Shown: positions 55,701 through 64,000 of the stretch, piece by piece
How positions within the stretch are numbered: position 1 is the stretch's first letter
Layout: each line of letters begins with the position of its first letter
NCBI GenBank assembly: GCA_000827205.1
Contig: KN832557.1
Coordinates: forward strand, 1,645,771 to 1,709,770
Source of the DNA: Plicaturopsis crispa FD-325 SS-3
Lineage: Eukaryota > Basidiomycota > Agaricomycetes > Amylocorticiales > Amylocorticiaceae
Direction: 5' to 3'
Length of the DNA: 64,000 nucleotides
Program-made: the position numbers and the translations under genes
Notes under the pieces: model-generated
What the model saw: the letters and a program-made list of their open reading frames with translations, nothing else
What the model was told of the DNA's origin: nothing
The model's database searches: none

Positions 55701-55984
55701 CACGCTCAAAGAGTAGAAGTGAAGCTACTAGAGGGAGCAAGTGGTGTTGAGTGCGAACAAGCAATTGTAGTCCAGCATAGTATAATTCACTCACAAAGGA
55801 TATTTTCTCTAGCGCCGTGTTCACTCTATCGAGAACGCAATGAACTGAAGTAGTTTGCGGGTTCCCTTTAACCGTTTTCTCGAGGACCGCGATACCGTCC
55901 TCATCCGTGCTGGCCAATCTCCAAAGAACGGGCTCGCGAAGGTATACGACGGCACGATTGCCTCCGCTAACAAGCCGGGGGTTC

Positions 55985-57096
55985 TATGCTTCCTTAAAAA
56001 TGCCCGTGCCCTAGTGACCACGATTCGCGGAAAGGACGAGTGTCAGGAATAAGGCTTGCACCGTGTTGAAGACTCGGAGACGAGAAGAGACATAAAGTGC
56101 GTCGCGTGGTACACATTCTGTGGTGAAGCAGACCCAACAGAAATGGATGGACACTTGTCGAGGACACGGTACAATTGGCGGAGGGCAGCACTCGCTCTCG
56201 CAAGAATATTCCCGAATATCGATTGCCAATGGAAGAAAGGCCTTATGGCCCTCGCGTATGATGGAAGCCTAGCGATTCACAAGACTAGCCAGACGCTGGA
56301 CAGGTTTAACGGCGGTCGGGGATCGGAGCAGCAGGCATATGCTGTAGCTGCTCGTTCGCCGGTCAATGCCGATGTAAAAGTTTTGGATGCTGAGCACTCA
56401 CAGGCCTCGCTGCAAAGCAGCGGTCGTGATCCTCATGCAACGGCATAGCGGAGGGTTTCCCCGGTCAGCGTGGGGTATGTCTGGAATAGTCCTAGCGCTG
56501 TAATCAATGTGCGAACTCATTAACAAAGAATGAAATCCGCTCACCGACGACGTACATTTCATCCAAGTTCCGGGTTATGCCCCTTCGGCCCATAGGCAGA
56601 AAACTGTAAGCAATGCGTAGACCTGCGTCGAGAGCTTCCCAGATTGCCTTAGCGAATGGAAAGCGGTCCAGCACTCAGGGGATGGCGACTCTAGGGTCGC
56701 AAGATGGGTCTTTGCACTCGTCGCTATTCGACAGTCTGCCCGTGAGAGCATACATCGTGCAGGCTGTGGATGCTGGAATGGATGTCAATCTTTGCTTCCG
56801 TACAGGCTAGATCCGTTCAAGCGGAGGCCACGGGGTGCATATGTTCTACGGGGGAGATATCGAGACATCGCGAACGGATGTACAGGAATAACTGTTTCTA
56901 AGCCTGTGAGCCTCGAGGCCGAAGAAACTGACGGAGATCGGTTTACGTATCGTGAACGCAAAGACCGAAGTCCGATATGCCATACTTGGTATGTTTGAAG
57001 GCAGAAGTCGTGCGGTGACACAAGGTCAATCTTGGATTGCACAGACCGTGCGTAGTCCTGGAATAACTTTACAGTTGTGTACATTTCTCAGCATCC
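55985..57096. other. Gene-poor interval
   Basis: 1.1 kb. Plus-strand frames (for example 56056-56448) and minus-strand frames overlap each other; none shows a family pattern or convincing splice chain. It may include 5' exons of the BTB gene. Confidence 0.3.
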
Positions 57097-58256
57097 GTTG
57101 ACGGGTCCACGGTGTATACACGGCCAAAGACTCGTATGAGTTGAACACGGCCAAGCTGATTTTGAGTTGAACGTAAATCTGGTCTTGTGTTGAACACGAA
57201 ATGAACTCGATTTGGTTTCGGGTGCACTCGGCTCATGTGCAAAGCGAGTTGCACTTCCGAGTTCAATGCGCGTCGCGTCGATATCGCGTTCAACACAAAC
57301 TGTCACTCGCGTTCAACACCTCGACCACATCGGCTCCAACGCCGTCCTCTGTGTCCGCCGCTGCCCGCCGTGCCACGTCAGCTGTCGGGTGGCTGCGGAA
57401 CGTTCCGGAAAACTGTACAGTTGCTCCCGTCACAAGTTCGCGCCTTCTCACTGCCTTTCTCTTCCCTCTTCACTTGTCTCTCTTCCCCATCCTCCGCCTT
57501 TCCTCCCCAAAGGGGTCTCCCCTGTCGGTCCCGCTGTGGGACGTCAAGGAAATCACTCATGACTGCTCGCTCGCCACTCGCCGACACGTTTCCTTCCCTC
57601 GTCTGCCGTCCCAACGCCGTATTGATGACAGGTCACAGATAGTCCATCTTTTGTCCACTGACTTGAACTCACGATCTTGCACTGGCGCAGGTATATATTT
57701 TCGGGGGCGCGAGAGGTGTGTTATGGGTGGTATCACAGCGGTACGCTTTCTCTTCCCCCTCAAGATGAAACTTTGGGCTTATGAGGTTTTTACAGGAGCT
57801 CCACCATGCCCCGCCCGCAGCGAGCAAGCGTCTGCAAACCACAAGCACCAGCACGCTACCCGTGAGTGTTCACGCGAGCACCCGCCACCTTCGTCCATTG
57901 CGCCAACCGCGCGCAGCACACCGATGTTTGTAGTTCCTCTCGTGGGGTCCCGGTGCCTCTCGACACCGTCGGTTTGCATAGCTTTGTAGGCAGATTCTCC
58001 GTGTACTGTACAGTAGTCAAAATAATATTACATTCCCTATTCTACCGGTTGTGAATGAGGCAATGGACCAGGGTATAGAGAATTTCGAGGGGGCGAGCGA
58101 CCGCGAACGGTTGCCAGCAGCGGTCGGTCGAAATCGGTCCGAATGCTAGCCGAAGACGAGTTGAACGCGAGTTTGATCAAATGCGTGTTCAACCTGTGGG
58201 TGATAAAATGCAGCTATTATTTTCCGAACTCGAGTTGAACGCATACAGCCGTCAAC
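57097..58256. mobile_element. Putative non-autonomous DNA element with subterminal GTTGAAC motifs
   Basis: The 8-bp inverted pair GTTGACGG (57097-57104) and CCGTCAAC (58249-58256) brackets 1.16 kb. Eight exact GTTGAAC/GTTCAAC heptamers cluster in the first ~220 bp (near 57140, 57166, 57189, 57288, 57311) and last ~100 bp (58160, 58187, 58234), plus several one-off variants. Clustered subterminal motifs are the usual transposase-binding sites of hAT or CACTA-like elements. No transposase is encoded. Exact ends and target duplications were not found, so the boundaries are tentative. Confidence 0.42.
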
Positions 58257-58560
58257 ACGGTTTAAACTCATCTCCACTTCCTGGCCGTGTAAGGCCAGAC
58301 CACTGACATTGATATCGACCTCCGAAGCAATGCGGGTCCTGTGGATCGGGGTTGCCGTGAACTCGGAGAACCAAGAACGAGTTCGTCGCGGTGAAGAGGT
58401 TGCAAAGTTTGCCCTCGTGAAACAGATCCTTGAATGCTGGGTACCGTGTAAGGAACACCGTCGATGGCCGATCAAGGGCAATATGAAGGATTCGTGGGCC
58501 TTGAAATAGTAGTTTGAAGTACTTGCTTGTACGCAATGGAACGTTCGAGAAAAGTCGTTA

Positions 58561-58586
58561 CTATCTTAGACAGGGAGTTGCAAACG
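58561..58586 (+). repeat. Left terminal inverted repeat of the MITE
   Basis: 26 bp, paired with 59150-59175 (25 of 26 match), bordered on the outside by TA. Confidence 0.82.
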
Positions 58587-59149
58587 GTACATTGGCTTGC
58601 AAATCCTCGAAATAAATTCATAACTCTCTTCCACCTCAATCTTTCAGCTATATATCTGGTACAGGGGTCCTTTAGGGCCCACCTAACATGCCTACAAAAT
58701 TAGAATAGAGAAAGGTACAAGTGGAAGGTCGCTCTCGAGCACGAGAGGTCTGTACCCGGGTTTTGCAAAACCATGTCTCGGGCTATCTGCACTACCAAAA
58801 TGCAGTCTTTCTCCGGGAAAAAAGCGCAGTGTGAACGGTTCATCAGGCTATTCTCCTATGGTAGCCATCATTGTATTGAATATGTGCTGTAGCATCTGCA
58901 AAACTGTGGTGTTGCAAGATTTGTGGCTCGGCGAGCGCGCGGAAACACGGCGCGGCGGCATTTTGCAACTCCCTGTTTGGTGTAACCGAATTTGCAGGTT
59001 TGGCACTGTCCTATTTTCCTAGACGCAGCCAATCGTTCTTTTGCCTCGAAAAAATACTGGCATGTAGTTAAAGACATCTTGCACAGGTCTATGAAGAAAT
59101 TGAGGAAAACGATGAAGAATTGGAGGTGCAAGAAAATCGAGACCGATTT

Positions 59150-59175
59150 CGTTTGCAACTCCCTGTCCAAGATAG
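59150..59175 (-). repeat. Right terminal inverted repeat of the MITE
   Basis: Inverted partner of 58561-58586; ends CCAAGATAG followed by TA. Confidence 0.82.
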
Positions 59176-59177
59176 TA

Positions 59178-62106
59178 CATCGCTCAATCTCCTTTGTATC
59201 GTCGTTGGTTGGTCGTTGGGATGTCGACATCGATAACGCAATGACAGTAGTAGCCTGACATATGGTGAAGACCGTCGATTCAGTGGGCCATAACAATAAG
59301 CATGTTGCCGTCTTTCCGAAAACACATTCTTATCGTCATCGAGCAGAAAATTCATTAATTCAAGCGAGGACTGGATTTCTGTTGCGTGCGACTCACTGTT
59401 AAACTTGTTTTGTAGGTCGCTGCGCATTGTCATGTCCAAGCTCGTCATTTCAATGCACTCAGCAACAGCACATCTGATATCTTTAGTCGCATGTCTACGC
59501 ACGCAGTTTAACGCAGCTGCTGCACCGATACGAGCTGGAAAAACCTCGCTTGCATTGAGCTCTCACCACTACACGGCCCAAATGCATGGCGAACAAAGTG
59601 AATAAAGAGCTGAAGCATCGAAGCTGGGGTGCTGAAGCAAATAGCGCCACACGGCGGGTTCCTATGCGTAGATTAGTAGGTGAGCTGTACTATGGGAGTT
59701 GCACGTACCCGTTTGAGCGGTGGCACATGTTCCCTGAAGCCGTCGTGCGTTCCGTGGCATGGAAGCCCTTCCGTCGTGCAGCTATGCCAGACCATGGGCG
59801 ACGGAGTGCGGTCTCCAATTAACAAGGTCTATGGGGAACTGATAAGTAAGACGGACCTGGGACTCCATTGATCGTATATGGCAGCTCACGTCGATAGCGA
59901 CAATTCGAAGCACAATGCCGAGGATGCAGGGAACACAGATGACAAGTCTCACCCCGTGTGCCCTCCAGACCCGGCTTCGACCGTTAATATGTCTTGCCGA
60001 GGGCCTAAAGGATCTCCCCGTCGTTGTCTAACGGTGCTATCTGGTATAATTCAGTTTTCAATCAATGACAATGGAAGGGATCGGGTGGTATGCAGTGACA
60101 CAATCTGTGAGGCAGGTTTACACCATACTTGAAGATACCGCGAAACCGGCCTCAAGTTGCTTGTCGCGTCTGGAACGAGTGCTTATGTTGTCGTGATTTC
60201 ACTTGTTATACATTGGATCTGCTGAGCGGCGCGAGTAGCGAAGTAGAGCGATGATGGTGGTAAGTGGTCAAGAGTAGTATAGTAGTGGTACGCCGCCGCC
60301 CGCTGTACGCCGTAGTACGCCGGCTGGCGCGCAGAGGCTGCTCCGAATACCGCCTTTCTCTTGCACCCAACGTTCATCTGGCAATTTGACTCACTTCAAT
60401 TCACTGCCGACCTCTGGCAGAACAGCCAGCTTACGATTCACCAGGATGTTCTTGAGCTCAGCAGGTTCTCAGAGGCACTGTCATTGCACATTTGTTTTTC
60501 TCGCGAGTAGTCCCCCGCACATCTCATATTCTCGTTGCATCCTGGATATGTGAGTCAGGCATGCCATACCTCCTTACAAGATCGGTTCGGTAGTCCAGCT
60601 AAGTCCAGCCTATGCCCTCGCAGACTTCATGGGCTCAACGTGCATGCGCAGCGTACATCACTATCCAGCATGCAGCCGAACTTGAAGAACTGTTTGCATT
60701 CCAAGCTGGTTTACTAGCTTCGACTCTCTGAAGGCTTGGGGTCTGCGGTCTCGTCAAATTCCGTCTGTCCCTCACAAATTTACCTGCGTACTACGCCGCC
60801 TCGATTTCGGTCCCCATTGGATTCGCCGCTGTCTACAGCCCGGGAGGCCCACGCTGCTTAGAGAAACTGCAACTTGAACATGTGTTCTTCCTTTTGCCTT
60901 TTCATGGTAGAACCTCTATGCGCGTCTGAGTGCGTCCCAAACACCAGGTCTATTTTTTCCGTTCTTGTTGCGCTTCACAGCGATAATCGGTGTACGGTGT
61001 TTTCATGTATTGCCAGTTACAGGGTCTGCGCTCGGATCGTGATGGCTTTTCAATCATGACGCGTTTTTGTATAGTGGGCATTGAGCACCGTGGCGTATGC
61101 ATGCAGAAGTGATGCTCCTTATAGTCGACGCATCTATGTGTCTCGGGCATTATCGCTGATTCGTAGTTATAACGATAGGTCCAGGTATGTACGACATCGT
61201 GATGAATCCTCGTCCCCTACTAGCATTGACATGCTCTCGCTCAGCGCTATCGGTCCAATGCGCCACAGAAAGAATCCAGTTTCGGCATGCAAATCTCCTC
61301 CGGAAATGGGAGACTTGCCATAAGTAGTCGTTCGGATGTTCGAAAGAAGGATCCACAGTGCCACGCACGGTTAACATGCGCACAGGCGATGTCATCCGAG
61401 GTCGACGGTATGCCCTTATTTGCGTATATTCCTGTCAGTAGATGCCCACTCGCACTCATCACTCCACACAGCCAACACATCGGCACTCTAGAGGCGATAA
61501 CACTCGAGTCAGCAGTATGCCACTTTCGAAACGCCGCGGAGACGTGTGATCGTCAGCTCAAGGTGTTTCCTTACATCGCAAGTGCGGGCTACTGCTTTGG
61601 GTAGGAGTGCTCATACATCGTACTATCGCACGCAACTTTCTTCTAGGTCTATTCCCTCGGATGGGTTAATCAACCGACTTCTAAGTGCTGCCGAGCTACT
61701 TGCGTATAATAGCGCAGCACTTTCTGGCCGATTTTACAGCCCTTGGGTCCCCTCTGTCCGTGTTCGTAACGCCGAGCCCCAGTCAGGCATTGCTTATTGG
61801 ATATTTCGTATATCAGTCAAGGCGGTCAGGCGTATCACTCCATGTCACCGCTTTTCTGGTCGCGGAGTATCGATCGCCTACGGTGATCCTTTTGCAGTGT
61901 GCAGTGCACTCAAAAACGGGAGCGTTGCTGGCATTGAACGGTGAATGTACGCATACAACTCTCTCATACTTGCGACTGATCTGTTCACTGAGTTATCATC
62001 TTTGTCGCTTTAGAATATCCGGAATAAAAAAACAACCCGTGCGTCGTGTATGCATTCACACCCTGTCTCGCATCTTAACGTCCCCATTTCACAGGCACAT
62101 ATAGTT
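59178..62106. other. Gene-poor interval
   Basis: 2.9 kb with short frames on both strands, some with possible splice sites (for example an acceptor TTCTTCTAG near 61645), but no recognised family. A GTAGT-rich, repetitive patch lies at about 60265-60330. The last few hundred bp probably include the promoter of the C2H2 gene. Confidence 0.35.
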
Positions 62107-63236
62107 ATGTTCGATGTGAATAGTGATATCGCGGGTGATGGAACGCCGCCGCCTCGCGTACACTTGCCTAGCATCCGTGAAATGCTGTCTGGTCAGTCGC
62201 AACTTGTATGGCTGTCTCTTGTTGCCTTTGTACTAACTTCTTGTCAACCCGAAGGATGTCCATCATCAAACCCTTTGCAACTGCCGTCCATGGTGTCCCC
62301 TAGTCGATCTCCCACTGCAGAGCACATGCTACGGGCTCGAGATCCAGGATTAATCGTGCGTTACATCATCTGCTTGCTTTGTGGTATGCCTCTCAGAGTA
62401 TGTCGACAGAGCCAGCAGCTCCCACCTATCGAAAGTTCCCTCCCTGCATCATCTATTCCGCCACCTTTGCCTTTGCAGCGTCCTTTAGAACGCCAACCAC
62501 GCGCGCCTTTGTCGAGTCCTCATTCCCCCTCTCGGAAAGGGCGGCGTACACAGCCTACAACCTCTGGTTTTGCGCGCCCGCCGACACCAGGTCCTTCGAC
62601 GTTCAGCGTCCTCCGATCTGACCAACCTGGGACGTCATTAGAGACCGTCTCCTCCCGCTCAGCTCTCCGTCGACCGCAGCGACGGGCAGAAGCAGCAGCC
62701 GGATTCGCCCCTGTATTCCGCGTCAAAATCCCGCGCGATACGGTAGCAGAGCTACCTCATGACCTGCCGCCACCCACGATGGGTCGGCTATATATGTCTG
62801 ATCGGCCGAGCAGCAGCACGTACGTGGAAGGTCAGGTCAGCCATCCCGGAAAGCGCGCGCGTCAAGGATCTGCACTAAGTGGGCCAGGTGTAAGACTGGA
62901 TGACAACGAACGTGAGGGTACAAGCGATGTTGCTAACAACTGGAGCGAGGACGGCGCACCGCGCACTTCTGGTCCTAGCCATCAATGCCCGCGCTGTCGA
63001 AAACATTTCAACCGTCCCAGCAGTCTCCGAATACACATGAATACACACACGGGCGCAAAACGTGAGCATGGTCGCCGTCTTTCTACAGCTCCCAAATGAC
63101 CGTCCATCACGCAGCGTTCAAGTGCCCTTACCCCCAATGTGGACGAGAATTCAACGTGAACTCGAATATGCGGCGGCACCTTCACACCCACCTTCGTGAC
63201 AGAGAAAGTCCGGTTCAGGTGAATACCTCTCAATAG
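62107..63236 (+). CDS. C2H2 zinc-finger transcription factor
   Basis: The start MFDVNSDIAGDGTPPPRVHL, then PSIREMLSG, is typical for small basidiomycete C2H2 factors. Probable introns lie at about 62193-62255 (TACTAAC branch point) and inside 62360-62412; both keep the frame open. The long middle part is Pro/Ser/Arg-rich. The C-terminus holds two fingers: CPRCRKHFNRPSSLRIHMNTH and, after an intron from about 63060 to 63114, CPYPQCGREFNVNSNMRRHL, joined through the standard linker HTGAKPFK. Two adjacent fingers at the very C-terminus indicate a sequence-specific regulator. The stop at 63234 may instead be followed by another exon, since CAG|GTGAAT just before it is a plausible donor. Confidence 0.8.
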
Positions 63237-63771
63237 CGCTCCAGGCCGTGCGTGGTCTCCGGGACGTAAGCCGCTCTGGGCACCCTCGCTAGACAGGCGG
63301 CGAAACGGCTCAGCTAGCTTGACCTCCTCGAACGGAGTTTATGCTATTGCGATCTGTCAATACCTGGCGTATGGGCTATTTGTGTCTCGCTTGAGGCAAC
63401 ATTCTACCCGATTTACTGGTGAGTACCTCAGAACTCTTCGAGCTCCCGATATTCATTTCAAACTCTTCAGTCAGATGACGACCTGTGTGGCGCGTTGCTT
63501 GTGCCTGTGCATCCTGATGCATCACTACCCCGTCCGTTCGCGTCTCGCTGCTACTCAGAGAGCTACAATGAACTAATATGGACGCTGGTTGTCACAATAG
63601 TTCACCGAGCCGCAGTTTCAAGTGGTAAAGCACTGCAGTATTCCCGAACCCATCGGGACGGCTCTCCATTTCAAAAAAAAAAGGTATAAGTAGGGGATAA
63701 TCTTATTCATCCACGAATACGCACTACATCCTCTCGCACCAACCCCGAGCACACATCTTACATTTATCGCG
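63237..63771. promoter_or_regulatory. Intergenic region with TATA box
   Basis: 535 bp. Holds an A10 run (about 63673-63682) directly followed by GGTATAAG (TATA at 63685-63690), 87 bp before the next start codon. Confidence 0.45.
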
Positions 63772-64000
63772 ATGGTCACAATCAAACTCACCACAGTCTT
63801 CGCGGTATTCCTCGCGACCACTTGCGTCACTGCGTCTCCCGCCTCTACCACGACGTCCGCTGCGGCAAAGCTCACGCTTGGCCCTGGGCCTGTATGTCTT
63901 CCTGAAGGCCGGCAGTGTAACATTATACAACCAGCCAAAGTGTGCTGCCCTGGGCTTGCCTGCGTGGCAGATCCTCCTTTGCTCTTTGAGGTGCGCTAGC
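63772..64000 (+). CDS. Small secreted cysteine-containing protein (truncated by window end)
   Basis: The ATG at 63772 opens with a signal peptide (TVFAVFLATTCVTA), a short Ser/Thr/Ala stretch and then a compact cysteine pattern: VCLPEGRQCN, then AKVCCPGLACVADPP. The C-x6-C, CC, C spacing is that of knottin-like small secreted proteins of basidiomycetes. The frame reaches a stop at 63997-63999, but TTTGAG|GTGCGC is a good splice donor, so the gene probably continues beyond the window. Function unknown; such proteins are often expressed on hosts or wood. Confidence 0.6.

Larger units (their letters stand above)
58561..59175. mobile_element. TA-flanked MITE-like element with 26-bp inverted repeats
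   Basis: Left end 58561-58586 starts CTATCTT and continues GACAGGGAGTTGCAAACG; right end 59150-59175 is its inverted copy with one mismatch in 26. Both ends are flanked by TA (58559-58560 and 59176-59177), the target duplication of Tc1/mariner-type elements. At 615 bp with no long frame it is non-autonomous. A third partial copy of the repeat core (TTTGCAACTCCCTGT) lies inside at 58962-58976. Confidence 0.8.

Noticed and set aside
59878-60132. Plus-strand frame of 84 residues
   Set aside because: No signal peptide, domain or splice support; isolated in a gene-poor region.
60265-60330. GTAGT/ACGCCG repetitive patch considered as a microsatellite or element end
   Set aside because: Irregular and short; no inverted or direct partner seen.
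61287-62104. Overlapping plus-strand frames upstream of the C2H2 gene, considered as 5' exons
   Set aside because: Frames are inconsistent and show no similarity to C2H2 or membrane families; the C2H2 start at 62107 already has the typical N-terminus.
1-64000. Biosynthetic cluster, CRISPR array, rRNA or retroelement
   Set aside because: No core biosynthetic enzyme (PKS, NRPS, terpene cyclase), no regularly spaced repeats, no rRNA-like sequence and no reverse transcriptase or integrase motif were seen on either strand.

Overview
The window looks like nuclear DNA of a filamentous basidiomycete, most likely an Agaricomycete. The genes are dense and on both strands, and most are cut by many introns of about 50-65 nt with GT...AG ends and CTAAC-type branch points. 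The gene families are typical of that class: F-box proteins, BTB proteins, a Gti1/Pac2 (WOPR) regulator, a DUF6534-type membrane protein, a secreted thaumatin-like protein, a GPI-anchored KRE9-type wall protein and a GH30 glucanase. I saw no convincing rRNA, tRNA, CRISPR or retroelement. All spliced models below were read by eye: I joined exons where reading phase, splice signals and family similarity agreed, and checked that exon lengths add up.

Layout. 0.4-4.1 kb: Zn2Cys6 transcription factor (-). 4.7-5.5 kb: small two-helix membrane protein (+). 5.7-6.8 kb: BTB protein (+). 7.5-13.6 kb: 1,3-beta-glucan synthase FKS (+, 13 exons). 14.6-16.0 kb: thaumatin-like protein (+, 11 exons). 16.3-17.6 kb: F-box protein (-). 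18.5-20.2 kb: UPF3 (+). 20.7-21.7 kb: bHLH factor (-). 22.5-23.6 kb: GPI/KRE9-like protein (-). 24.0-25.1 kb: molybdopterin-binding (CinA/MoaB fold) protein (+). 26.1-27.0 kb: SEC11 (+). 27.5-29.9 kb: GH30 glucanase (+, 17 exons). 30.1-31.5 kb: protein with three Rap1/Myb-like repeats (-). 32.2-35.3 kb: SAP-domain protein (-). 35.6-36.5 kb: F-box protein (+). 36.9-38.8 kb: DUF6534-type protein (+). 39.0-40.5 kb: WOPR factor (-). 41.4-42.3 kb: AhpD-like protein (-). 43.1-44.4 kb: short-chain dehydrogenase (-). 45.3-46.1 kb: MYND-finger protein (-). 47.6-50.0 kb: SLX1 nuclease (-). 50.6-51.5 kb: DUF1752/REG1-like protein (+). 52.2-53.9 kb: CobW GTPase (-). 54.3-55.7 kb: BTB protein (-). 55.9-62 kb: gene-poor, with two probable non-autonomous DNA elements. 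62.1-63.2 kb: C2H2 factor (+). 63.8-64.0 kb: start of a small secreted cysteine-containing protein.

Four neighbours in the first 30 kb act on the cell wall (FKS, thaumatin-like, GPI/KRE9-like, GH30 beta-1,6-glucanase), but they are mixed with housekeeping genes and on both strands, so I read this as co-location and not as an operon-like cluster.

The most striking theme is splicing. Coding microexons of 8-12 nt occur in four unrelated genes (Zn2Cys6 factor, thaumatin, WOPR factor, DUF6534 protein with two), and GC-AG introns in three (FKS, thaumatin, DUF6534). Plain ORF or gene finding would break all of these. The second theme is the gene-poor right end, with a TA-flanked element carrying 26-bp inverted repeats and a second interval packed at both ends with GTTGAAC motifs.
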